Assembly (NCBI RefSeq): GCF_030272615.1
Contig: NC_081411.1
Coordinates: forward strand, 215,744,654-215,808,653
DNA length: 64,000 nt
Reading direction: 5' to 3'
Origin: Cryptomeria japonica
Lineage: Eukaryota; Streptophyta; Pinopsida; Cupressales; Cupressaceae
Shown here: in pieces, positions 23,791 to 34,110 of the stretch
How positions within the stretch are numbered: the stretch's first letter is position 1
How the letters are laid out: each line of letters opens with the position of its first letter
Made by a program: the position numbers and the translations under genes
Notes under the pieces: model-generated
What the model was told of the DNA's origin: nothing
What the model saw: only the letters and a program-made list of their open reading frames with translations
Database searches by the model: none

Positions 23791-24710
23791 GAGATTCAGA
23801 TTTCCATTCGAAGAACTAGAGAAATGAATTAGAGGAAAGAAATAGACTCAAATCACACAGGGAAGAATTTTAATCTCAGAAAAAGAGATTTTAAACAAAT
23901 AAAGGATATGATTTTCTTTTTGCTAAAATCTTTGGAAAAAAACAAAAAGCAAGATCATGTGCATATTTTCTTAAGGGAAATAAAATAAATAAATAAACTA
24001 TCTTTTACATGCACTATATGAAAGCATTATCATTGTTATTTATCCCTAAATAAGAGATTTACAATCTAAAATTTCTTTATATAAAGGAATATCTATAACT
24101 ATATTTTTTTGATATTACGAATTCCTCATAAGTGAATGTAGAAAAAAAAGACAACAAGGAGAGAACCTGGTTTATCGAGCTTGATGTTGAATTCACTAGC
24201 TATCCTTATGATCCTTCCTTGCAACTTGAGAGAAATCCTTCAACAACAACTTAAAATTCCTACAACGAAAATGAGACTACCAAAGAAGATCTACTTCTAA
24301 AACTTGGGAAATTTCTTCAAAACATAATCAACTCCCTTCTTTGAAACTTGCATACAATTTTATAAGAAAAATCCCTCCATTCCACTATCTAGAAAATTTA
24401 ATAAAAAAGGAGATTCTTTCCCAATTTTGGACTTCATGCAAATTGATTAAACTTAGTGGGGGAGTTACATGCAAGGTGGTGGAGAATCCTCTAGAAGCTT
24501 CTTATTCTTCCTACAACATGTGCCATAATTGGGAGTGAAAAATAAATAAATAAATAAAAATAATTATATTCTCCAAGTGTGTGTGTGTATTCGTTTTGTT
24601 TTTTTTATTCTTTTATAACATTCATTCAACCATTTTAATTAGCTTAACCAAAATATAATAGAATTGTACTTAAATAAAAAAAGGTGATAAAGGAGGGTTG
24701 TGACACCAAC

Positions 24711-26855
24711 ATATAATAAACTGTGATGAAGGCTCAGAGACATCCATTTATTTCGTTTCTAATTACATGAAAAGACCACCAGAGTTAGCAAACCTAACTT
24801 TTCTCCATTCAACTCAACAATATACCTACTGTGAACAACACAAATCATGTAAATGGATAAAAAGAAAGCTACCAGAAATTGTAAACGTCTACCAGTAGTA
24901 TAAATCCCCACCTTCAGAAGATGACGATACTTTTGAAACTTTTTGTTGGAGTGAATTACTTTTGTATAAACCATTCTGCAGCATCCCTCTACACATAGGT
25001 ATCTCAACTGATGAAATTATCGTGAATTGGAAACATCTCTAAAGTACTCATTACATCCAGTGGTATGTAAATGGCATTGAAGAACACTTGACTACATAAA
25101 ATAGTGAAGACCTGCAGTCACAAGATATTCCACAATCTACTAATCAAGACCTTTATGAATGGGAGTTCTTGTCACAAATGGGAGCCTCAAACAACTTTGA
25201 TGTTGCTACTCTTCAAATGCTTGGCAAACATGATTTTGATCTTCAATTTAATTAGATTTATTTCATACCTAATGAAATGTTGCATACAAAAGCATCTCAA
25301 TTCATTTCAACGGAGAAAAGCCAATCAGCGCACACCCTTGGAAACATACATTCAAATGCGCCTAATAAATTTGAGCTTGCAGCAAACCAAAATACTACAC
25401 TTGATATTATAAATTTTCACGCTGCACAAAATTTGAATTCCTCACCATTATGATTAATTATTCAAGGCACAACAGGTACTGGAAAGTCATTTCTTATTTA
25501 CTATATACGTAGATAGTTAAATTCCCATTTAGATCCTACACAATACCTATTTCTTATACTAGCACCAATAAGTGTATCCGCATATAATATCCAGGCTACC
25601 ACAATCCATGTTGCCCTCCATATACCTATTCAAGAATACAAACCCTTAACAGGCCATTCACTATTAATGTTTCAAGAGCAATGCAAACATTTACACTACA
25701 TTTTGATAGATTAAATGAGCTTTGTTGGTCCTCAATTACTGATAAATATTGATAACAAATTGCGAGAAGCTTTTCCCACCAAACAACATGAATCATTTGC
25801 AGCACTCTCAATGATCTTGGTTGTTTGATCTTGCACAACTTCTGCCAGTTATGGATAAACCATTATATGCATCCCACTCAACATCACTGGCTCTATGGCA
25901 CACCTTCAATAAAGTTGTCACCTTGGATGTTTCTTTTCGACAACAAGGTACAATCCTCTCCCAGATGCAATTTCATGAGATTTTGCTTAATATACGCAAC
26001 ACAATGCCATTGCAAATAGACTGGGAAAGTTTACAGATGCGGTCAACCCATGCTTTGACACTTGATCAGAACAACCACTTCAACCAACAGAAACATTTGT
26101 TTGCAACAAACACACACAACATTAAGATGTTGAAGCAATTGCACTCACCCATTGCACGTGCAACAACAATCATTGCACACCAGAAAGATAAACAAACACA
26201 CCAAGAAGAACAATTATCATTTGAAATCCTTCTTTTTATAGACCAGGAAGTAATGCTTATTGCAAATTTATGGATAGAAGTTGGGCTTGTCAATGGTGCT
26301 TTGGGTCAAATCAAAATGATAGTCTATGATGCAGGTTCTAAACGACCCGATCTGCCAAAATATGTGGTGGTCCTCTTCCAATATTACACCGGCCCATCAT
26401 GGGATCCAACAAATCCAAAACATCTTCCCATATCACTAATTACTAGGGGAAACTGCACACAAATTCCATTAACAATGGCATGGGGTATTACTATTCACAA
26501 ATCACAAGGTCTGACACTAGACTTTGCAACAATTGACATTGGCAAAATAGAGAAACAGGGCCTTACATTTACAACGCTTTCCAGAGTGAAATCAATTAAC
26601 CACCTGCAGATTCACCTGACTTTCACCTATGAAAGGTACTCAAGGTTGGAAGGTGTTGCATCAACCATTTTGAGAAAAAAAGAAGAAGCTTGTTTGCTGA
26701 AGCTTTCCCAGATCACGAAAGAAAATTACTTGCAAAACAAACATAAACAAGTACTGCAAACACAATTTCATTGTGATTTTACATACCATATATTTTTATC
26801 AATTGTTTCAAGGCATTACAATATTCATACCTTGCAGAATCAACATCAAATGTAA
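24711..26855 (+). pseudogene. Helitron Rep-helicase, helicase part (broken)
   Basis: The continuation of the transposase after the solo LTR. 24711-25440 is the linker between Rep and helicase, with several frame changes. The Pif1-like superfamily 1 helicase follows: Walker A GTTGTGKS (near 25471-25494), motif Ia LAPISVSAYNIQATTIH, then Walker B reading ILID*MSFVG, where a TAA replaces the catalytic Glu of the DEMS motif near 25710. From 25821 a long open frame has DLAQLLPV, SFRQ, LIANLWIEVGLVNGALG, then AWGITIHKSQGLTLD and TLSRVKS, the last motifs of the family. The domain would unwind donor DNA during rolling-circle transposition. The many stops and frameshifts show it is dead. Confidence 0.9.
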
Positions 26856-27496
26856 CCAATATTAGGTTCAATTTAAATTTAATGAGGCTCTTGGGAAAAT
26901 ACTCTGATAGAATAGAACAACATGCTCCACTAAAACCAGCCCTTGGAAGATCGGGAGCAGTCAAGTATGGTATTTCAGTCACCCCTATCGTTTAATGCAT
27001 TACAAGAGGTACACATCTGTCATCCACTATCTTCTCAACTATTTAACTTCCTTAGAAATATGCTTCTTCTAATGGTTACCAAACTTCTTTTCTCTTCTTG
27101 TACTTGCAGATCTTCTTGTACTTGCAAGGAATCAATGAAGACACAAGGGTATGCAAATAACTCTAACTTTTACAATCAATAATACTAACTTATGTTTCTA
27201 CTATCCATATACTTTGCAGATTGTAGAAGCACTACCAAAAATAATCCTACTATTAATAAATGTAACTACAAATCTTTTCAATCTACAAACTTTACAATTT
27301 AAAACACTTTAACTTTTATGATACAATGTTATTTCTCACAGGTATCAAATGGAAGGCAACAAAGTAACCTACAAAACAAAACAAGCACATTAACCAAATA
27401 CAATATCAGCAACAACTGTAAGTACCTTCAATTAATATTATTTATATTCTACAAGTGTTACATACATTTGCAATTTCCTAATACAATTTATTACTC
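26856..27496 (+). other. 3' flank of the transposase gene
   Basis: Probably the 3' UTR and spacer of the Helitron. It contains a tandem phrase (cttcttgtacttgcagatcttcttgtacttgc, two units near 27093-27125) and repeated aatacaatttatt segments. No ORF is supported. Confidence 0.4.
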
Positions 27497-27958
27497 AAAA
27501 GTTTATCTTCATACAATTACAATCTACTAATACAATTTATTTCTCACAGGTTTAAGATGATATACATTACATCAAAAAGTTGTATAACATGCTACCATTA
27601 CCAACATGGGGGATAGAGGGTGGATAAAAAACTTTTTTGGGTCCAACAAATACTTTTGGTTGGGATTAATATAGTCTACAATACAAACCATTTATAATAA
27701 GTACTTTTGTACAACATTGGTTGGGATTAATACAATCTATAATACAAAGCATTTGTAAAAAATACTCTGCATGGCACTTTTTTTTCTGTACATCATGATG
27801 CATTCAACAAAATGGGGGATGGTAGGTGGTCAACTTCTTATTTTGGGAGCAATTATAAACATTGGTTGGGTTTTGTACAGTGCCAATACTATATACTATA
27901 TATCAATAAAATTATTCAATTTAACTTTAATTACATTCTCTCATTATGATGCATCTAC
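27497..27958 (+). repeat. Helitron A 3' subterminal region, inverted partner of 11101-11590
   Basis: The plus-strand partner of the inverted repeat. Internally it carries two tandem copies of a ttggttgggattaata block (near 27657 and 27719) and a third partial copy (near 27862). It ends about 55 bases before the subterminal inverted repeat and 3' hairpin of Helitron A. Confidence 0.7.
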
Positions 27959-27999
27959 AAATACCCTCCTTGTAATGTTATAATACCTTTACAATCAGA

Positions 28000-28042
28000 C
28001 CTATCGGCCTCCTGTTGCAGGCACTCCCCCTGCAACTGCTAG
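28000..28042 (+). other. Helitron A 3' terminus: subterminal repeat, hairpin, CTAG
   Basis: CCTATCGGC (28000-28008) pairs with GCCGATAGG at 7484. Then an 8-bp perfect stem, GTTGCAGG (28014-28021) and CCTGCAAC (28029-28036), with a 7-base loop, two bases, and CTAG (28039-28042) before host T. The hairpin acts as the transposition terminator in Helitrons; here it is only two bases from CTAG, shorter than the usual gap. Confidence 0.85.
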
Positions 28043-28781
28043 TATAAATAGGTATAAGAATCTTTTCAATCTAACCATAAATAAATAACTTGCACATGGT
28101 ATACAAGAATGTGCAAGTTGTTCTCCATGACAAGAGATGTACCTTTTTCATGGTGAGGTGGCAATGAAATTATTATGAATGAAGGAGTTTATATTATACA
28201 ATTTATTTAACTCTTCTAATAAAAAATACAGAAGCCTACATGATCAGCTAATAACAAGGTTATGGAAGCCTGCATCCCGATCAACTAATAACAAGGTTAC
28301 AGAAGCTACATCGATAATAATAGTTAATTTATTACTGTAGTAGAATAGCATATTTATTATGAATAATATGTTTTGTTTTTCAAGTTACATGTTATATTGA
28401 TTTGTAGAAAGAAGAAGTAGGTATATTATTTGTAAATACGGGGAAGAGAATGCAAAATTATTGTCTAAAATATAGTACAAGACAGTGTACATACGGTTGT
28501 GGATGTTAAAATATTTTCATACGGTTGTGGATGTTAAAATATTTGTTTTCTTTCTTACAGCTCTCTTGATTAAACATGCACCTTTCATGATAAGAAAATT
28601 GTGTTATTTTAAAAGTACAACCATATATGCATTAATGTCGATCAATACCTTATAGTGGATAATAGAAGAGAAAAATGAATGGTCGAGATGATTTTAATCG
28701 TCTTGCCAAGTTAAGGAGCATTTTCAACCATAGATCTTCTTTTTGAACTTGTCCATTTCATATAAGGGAATGCCTTCAGCA
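28043..28781 (-). other. Right piece of Helitron N1
   Basis: Belongs to the 5' part of N1 (minus strand). It contains a 9-bp inverted repeat, ACTTGCACA/TGTGCAAGT, near 28088-28118, a duplicated phrase ctaataacaaggtta (near 28248 and 28286), and a perfect 28-bp tandem duplication at 28490-28545. No gene. Confidence 0.5.
28490..28545 (+). repeat. Perfect 28-bp tandem duplication
   Basis: The unit starting catacggttgtggatgtta occurs at 28490 and 28518 without a visible difference, which suggests a recent slippage event inside the old Helitron. Confidence 0.8.
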
Positions 28782-30152
28782 TAATTACTTCATATAATTT
28801 ATATTTTTGATATCAAGACCCCATTATATATGTCACATCCCTAAAAATTTGAGAGTAATTTGTTAGGCACCATTGTCTGGTGCTTTTTGGCTAAAATTTT
28901 GGAAGGATAATATTTTAGCCTTGAAATTTTCAAGGCGATTTTACTATGAAATCCCTAAATAAGGCATCACTCCTAAGTCATTTCAACAATAAACATCATC
29001 TCTCATTATCATCTCATCATTATGTTATCATTCCAATTCCAAAAGCAACTATGATTCAAGGAGCATGGAGCTATATCAAGTAATCTTTTATTATGTTTTC
29101 ATGATGAATGTATGATGGATTTTATGATGATTTATCATGTTATTGCATCAAAACATGGGGGACTTATCCTAAGAGAATTGCATCATCAATTGAAGGTATA
29201 ATCATTTCAATTCAGAATTTTCATTCAAGTATTTCAATTTTGAATATCTAGCCTCTGCTCTTTCAAGGCACACTTTCCATTTCAATTTTAATTCATTTAT
29301 AGGGTTAATTCCAATCCCAAGGTTTAACCTAGGCAAACCCTTATCAACCCAACAATCATTTTCTCCTTTTATATGTAAATCCAAGTTCAGTTGTAGGCTT
29401 CCAACAAAGACTGAAGCTGGGAAAGTGCTCAAGACCTAGCGATAGAGTTCCTCAAAATTTCATCAAGATTCCTTTGAACAAGGGTGTTTGGGAACCATTT
29501 TCCTGGAAAATAGCATATGGGTGTCCTTATCCTTCTAGTTTAGGTTCAAGTTTGGTAGGAAGCAAGCACATGGTCTCAAGGTCTCAAATCCAATTCAGTG
29601 CTCAAAAATTCTTTAATTGGAGAGGGATGTAACCGTCATTGTCCACTACATTTCAACTTAGATTTGTGTGATAGGTTCCTCTTTGCATCCCCTTTCCAAA
29701 TTTGGGTTGGTTTTGTGATTATCAGTTCTGCATTTGTTTGTTCATGCTATTCATTGCAGTTTTGCACCTTCTTGCCCTAATTCTCACATTCAATTTATAT
29801 CCTTTCAATTGCTCATTTTCAACTCAATCAAGGAGTATTTAATTCACCTTATTTTCATCATCTTTCTCATTAAATTGGAGGTTGATCCAATTGAGTTCAT
29901 TCTCCTTCTAAGTGTAATAATTTTGAAATAGATTTAGTTCCTAGTTTGCATACATAAACTAATGAACCCTATTTCTAATCTATTACATTTTAGTGAACCC
30001 AACTCTTCTTACACTTAGATTTTTTTAATTTAAAATTTGTTTTTTGTACAATTTCATTGCATACATTGGTTGAATATTTCTTTGGTCGCATCTTTATCTA
30101 TTAATATGGCATATCAATATCTTGGTTGATCATAGATCATGCATTTGGTTAA
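28782..30152 (+). repeat. Family X LTR-like segment, copy B, right piece and leader
   Basis: Continues the LTR cut at 6277, following copies A (from 1017) and C (from 32709) through the weak TATA-like site near 28950, and then into the leader before the ORF at 30153. The minus-strand ORF 29202-29432 is a shadow without support. Confidence 0.6.
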
Positions 30153-30902
30153 ATGGAGTTGTTATCTTCTTTTGCTAGTTCAATTTTAATTTTCATTCAA
30201 GATGTTCATGATGTTTCCTTCCATCCATATTATGACAAGTTATCTCTTCCTTTCATCCATAGTTATGATTTACCCTTTCCCAAATTTGGTCTCACCCACA
30301 AGGACACTTTGGTGCAAGAAGAGACTATGAACACTTCTTTCAAAGATAACCCTCCTAAAGATAAATCTTTGGAGAGATATGTTTATCCTTCTCCTAAAAT
30401 GTACCTTACCCACGGAGACCATTTTGTGCAAGAGGAGGATATCATGGCTACCTTTTCTAATAATACCTTACATTATTTTTATTTTAATGACCTTCCCTCT
30501 AAACATGGATATAAACATGGTTTAGGATGTGTGCAACAAATTTTTGTGACTCGTGAGAAATCTACATTGCACTTTTCTAGGGAATGTTTAGGTTTCCAAC
30601 TTCCTCCTTTGTCTACAACCCCTCCCCCATTGTCTAACACTTTTGACTTTTCATTACAACAAGATAGTATTTTGTCTGACCTTCTTCATGCTAAGTTGTT
30701 TTCCCTTCTTTGGCCCCAACAAAGAAGAAAATGTAGGCAAGATCTTGAGAATTCTTCTTTTTGTAAGTACCATCAAGTTCATGCCCATTCTACTAATGAA
30801 TCTCAAGATTTTCATACTAAAACTCAACAAATCATCAATTATAGTTCCATCCTAGTAACAAGTGGCAATGAGTGGCATCTTTTTCATGACCATTCTAAAT
30901 AA
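30153..30902 (+). CDS. Family X ORF, 249 codons, gag-like C-terminus (copy B)
   Basis: This is the only one of three copies with a full open frame (ATG to TAA). It is repeated at 2416-3166 and 34111-34864. The N-terminal third is hydrophobic then acidic (KDTLVQEETMNTSF). The middle has YPSPKMYLTHGDHFVQEED and NDLPSKHGYKHGLGCVQQIF, and then a Ser/Thr/Pro-rich stretch. Near residues 203-235 the pattern FCKYHQVHAHSTNES resembles the Cys/His tail of plant retrotransposon Gag, though the last Cys is Ser here (it is Cys in copies A and C). No protease or polymerase follows, so the element looks non-autonomous. Copies A and C have GTG at this ATG, so the true original start may be different. Confidence 0.45.
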   Translation: MELLSSFASSILIFIQDVHDVSFHPYYDKLSLPFIHSYDLPFPKFGLTHKDTLVQEETMNTSFKDNPPKDKSLERYVYPSPKMYLTHGDHFVQEEDIMATFSNNTLHYFYFNDLPSKHGYKHGLGCVQQIFVTREKSTLHFSRECLGFQLPPLSTTPPPLSNTFDFSLQQDSILSDLLHAKLFSLLWPQQRRKCRQDLENSSFCKYHQVHAHSTNESQDFHTKTQQIINYSSILVTSGNEWHLFHDHSK

Positions 30903-32427
30903 CATTTATGACCTATTATGTTGCTTTTCAATATGCAACATTGAAATCTTACCTTTTTGGGGATCATTGTCATTCATGGTGGTATAATTTCAAGTGCAAT
31001 CATAATTGGTGAGAAATATAATAAAATATTTATTCTTGTCTCTATGCTTGGGGAGGAAGAGTACTTTTCAATCATTCCTTCTTTCTAAGGATTCACTTTT
31101 CCTTTGTTTAGTTGCATCTTTTATAACTTGATTCCCTTTCTTGCATATAAATATCATTCATGTGAGTACATGTGTGCTCCTTGGTTGGGACCTATTCCTT
31201 ACTTGAAATGGTATTTCTAAATTATGAATGATCTCTCCTTTGAAAGTTTACAATCCTTCGCTAAGAATGAACATATTCTCTAGCAATAAGGAAGGTGTGA
31301 ATTATTGGTCTCCTTTCCCTCCCCTTTGGTTCAAGATGTTATTTTTGTTAAATATTTCCTCTAGGAAGTAGAGGACTCTTGGAAAATATCTCTTCCTCCC
31401 CTAATCATGCATCCCTCAAAAGGATCCCTTTATAGTTGTTGCAAGATATATCTCTTTTACAACTCTCTTCCTTACCTAAAAGTGTTGTGTCCTCTTTAGC
31501 TTGGAGTGTATGTACATTGTTTCCTAAAGGATATCTACTTGGTGATGACGGTGTTTATCCTTGTTGTGTTTCTTTCTACCTTAAGACATCAACATAGGGC
31601 TATGTTGATGGGGGCATATATGCGGCCTCCTAGTTGCATTTTTAGTTATCCTTGTTCAATTGGAAATTTTTATGAATTATCATTTGTCTTAGATGGGTTG
31701 TTACATACTCATTTTTCATTCCCAAAATAAGACATTTTTTATTTTGTCTATTGTTTATCTTATATGGGTTGTTACATCCTCATGTTTCATTCTCAAAACT
31801 AAACACTTTTTCCATTCTTTCTATCATTTATCTTTTACTGGTTGTTGCATCCTCATGTTTCATACCTGAAACCATACATTTTACATCATTTTTTCTTATA
31901 TAGGTTGTTGCATTCTCAAAACCAAATACTTGTCTTAGACAAGATGCTTCATTCCTGAAACGAGACACCTCCATGGATCACCTAGCATAACACAACTTGC
32001 TAGCCCATGGAATCCATGTTCCTTTCTCTCTCCCTCTCATGAACCCATAGCATAACACATTTTTCTAGTTTTGGATCATGATTTCTTGTATCCTCAATTG
32101 GTGTACATCCTTGTTCTTTCTAAAAATCCACTTATGCTCTTACAATAACATGCCTAATGATATTAGTGGTTCAAACATTTTGACATCTAGTTCTCTTCAA
32201 CTACTTGACTTGGAACTTTTGTTTTAGTATTAACGTTGCTTGATTTGTGTATATTTTAAGGTTACTCATATGAATTGGAAGAATCCTATGCTTGGGGGCT
32301 TGCGCATCCCTCAAACTTAATCTTCTCCTATCCTTAGCTTGTATTGATCTCAGATTCTTTATATATTCATTTCTACTTTACCATGAGTATGATTGTAAGG
32401 TCATACTTTGATAAAGTGGGGACTAAA
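30903..32427 (+). repeat. Family X internal 3' region, copy B
   Basis: Non-coding. 31700-32427 matches the start of the window (60-737) and ends in the purine tract gataaagtggggactaaa before the next TGT. The ORF 31506-31730 has no support beyond its length. Confidence 0.5.
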
Positions 32428-33950
32428 TGTAGCGTGTTAGATTGTACTCTTTTAATTATGGAGTCCAATTTCACACTCTCCAATAACTCATTTTAATATT
32501 TCTCATTCCTCTATGCATTATAGGACCTTTATTGTAATAAAAATTAATATTTAATTCAATATTATGAGTCCTATTCAATTTCAATACATCAACACTTTAT
32601 TATTTGGGCCCTTAGTTTAAGTGTGCCCTTTATTTTATTTTATTTCATACTTACATGGGTCCTATGTCATTCAAAAGTTCAACACACCTTTTCTCCCATC
32701 TAAATATTATAACTTTTAATATAAAATATACTTCTAGTATCAGGACCCTATTATCTCACACCCCTTGAAATTCGGGCCTAATTTGTCAAGACAATGACAC
32801 CCAACCACCATTGCCTAGTGCTTTTTGGCTAAAATTTTGGGAGATAATACATTGGTCTTGTCATTTCCATAACTATCTCCAATCCGAAAATACAATAATT
32901 TTAAGTTGACCAAAAAGTGAATTTACTATGAAATCCCTATATAAGGTATCACTCCTAATTCATTAAAAAAACACATATGATCTCTCATTATTCTATTATC
33001 ATTCCACTTCTAAGATGAACTATGATTCAAGAAGCAACAAGCTATAGCAAGGAATCTTATATTATGTTCTCGTGATGAATTTATGATGATTTATCATGTT
33101 ATTTCATCAACATGGAGGAATTATCCTAAGAGCATTGCATCATCAATTGAAGGTATAATTATTTCAATTAAGTATTTTCATTCAATCATTTCAATTTCAA
33201 ATCTAGCCTCTCCCCTTTCAAGGCACACTTTCCATTTTAATTATAATTCAATTATAGGGTTAATTCCAAATCTGAGATTTGACCTAGGCAAACCCATATC
33301 AACCCAACAACCATTTTATCCTCTTGTGTGTAGATTCAGGTTCAATTATAGGCTTCCAATAGAGATCGAAGACAAGAAAGTGCTTAGGACCTAGAGACAA
33401 AGGACCTCTCTAAATTTCATCAAGAATTCTCTAGACAATGGTGTTTGAATGTCATTGTCCTTGATAAGGCATTTGGGCATCCTTGTCCTCCCAGTTCAAG
33501 TTCAAGATTGGCAAGAAGCAGGCACATGGTCTTGGGTTCTCTCAAATCCAGTTTGGTGTTCAAAATTCTCCAATTGGACATGGGTGCCAAACCATCCTTT
33601 TCCACTTCATTTCAACTTAGATGTATGTAATAGGTTTCTCTTTGCATCCCCTTTTCAAATCTGGATTGGTTATCTAATTATCAGTTCTACATTTGTCTGT
33701 TCATGTTATCCATTGTCAGTTTTGCACCTTCTTGCCCTAATTCTCATATTCAATTCACATCCTTTCAGTTGCTCATTTTCAACTCAATCAAGGAGTACTA
33801 AATTCACCTTTTTCTCAACCCCTTTCTCATCAAATTTTAGTTTGAGTCAATTGAGTTCATTCTCCTTCTAAGTATAATCATTGTGAAATAGGTTTAGTTC
33901 CTAGTTTGCATACATAAACTAGTGAACCCTATTTCCAATCTATTACTTTT
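32428..33950 (+). repeat. Family X LTR-like segment, copy C
   Basis: Starts TGTAGCGTGTTAGATTG after the purine tract, so it is the downstream LTR of copy B if the LTR reading is right. It is followed again by leader and ORF (copy C), so B and C form a head-to-tail LTR-internal-LTR-internal array. The end is approximate. Confidence 0.55.
32938..32946 (+). promoter_or_regulatory. TATA-like box in family X LTR, copy C
   Basis: TATATAAGG, at the same place as TATAAAG in copy A, followed by the same conserved leader. Confidence 0.45.
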
Positions 33951-34110
33951 TTGTGAACCTAACTCTTCTCACACTTGCATATCTTCTTATTTTAAATTTA
34001 TTTTTTGCACAATTTCATTGGATACATTGCTTGAACATTGATTTGGTTACATATTTATCAATTAATATAGCATATAAGTATCTTGGTTGATCATAAATGC
34101 ATTTGGTTAA

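Larger units (their letters stand above)
20887..24705 (+). mobile_element. Solo LTR, 3.8 kb, inserted in the Helitron transposase gene
   Basis: Starts TGTAATAACCCACC and ends GGTTGTGACA, so it has TGT...ACA ends, and it is flanked by a perfect 5-bp duplication, CCAAC, at 20882-20886 and 24706-24710. Removing it restores Helitron protein similarity on both sides. No gag, pol, PBS or second LTR is seen inside, so a solo LTR is preferred over a full element, though an unusually long non-coding element cannot be ruled out. The TGTAATRACCC opening resembles conifer and other plant Gypsy LTRs. The orientation follows the TGT...ACA direction with the GC-rich block as likely promoter-proximal sequence. 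ORFs within it are not supported. Confidence 0.85.
7461..28042 (+). mobile_element. Autonomous-type Helitron A with RPA and Rep-helicase genes
   Basis: The 3' end is clear: an 8-bp perfect hairpin, GTTGCAGG/CCTGCAAC (28014-28036), then TG and CTAG (28039-28042), followed by T. Inside are, in order on the plus strand, an RPA1-like gene and a Rep/helicase gene, which is the standard cargo of plant Helitrons. The 5' end is less certain. An A|TC occurs at 7460/7461, and GCCGATAGG (7484-7492) is the exact reverse complement of CCTATCGGC (28000-28008), giving matched subterminal inverted repeats. TC at 7474 is an alternative start, and a second leader-like block at 12281 leaves open that the 7.5-12.2 kb part came from another Helitron. 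A solo LTR (20887-24705) is a later insertion. The Rep-helicase gene is broken, so this copy cannot move itself. Confidence 0.75.
6278..28781 (-). mobile_element. Non-autonomous Helitron N1 (minus strand), split by nested elements
   Basis: Read on the minus strand, this element ends in a 7-bp perfect hairpin (ATTGCAC/GTGCAAT) followed by TG and CTAG, the CTRR 3' terminus of Helitrons, placed between host A and T. Its 5' end near 28781 is defined by the resumption of the host LTR. The last 40 bases there resemble the 5' end of a sister copy, N2, at 62010-62051 (shared TTGAACTTGT-like and CCTTC blocks). The own sequence is only 6278-7460 plus 28043-28781, about 1.9 kb; the rest is the nested Helitron A. 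No protein is encoded by the N1 part. The 5' terminus does not show a clean TC, so that end is good to a few bases only. Confidence 0.7.

Noticed and set aside
6278-28781. A single 22-kb Helitron with its coding genes on the opposite strand
   Set aside because: A second CTAG plus hairpin at 28042 on the plus strand, matching the orientation of the genes, shows two nested Helitrons.
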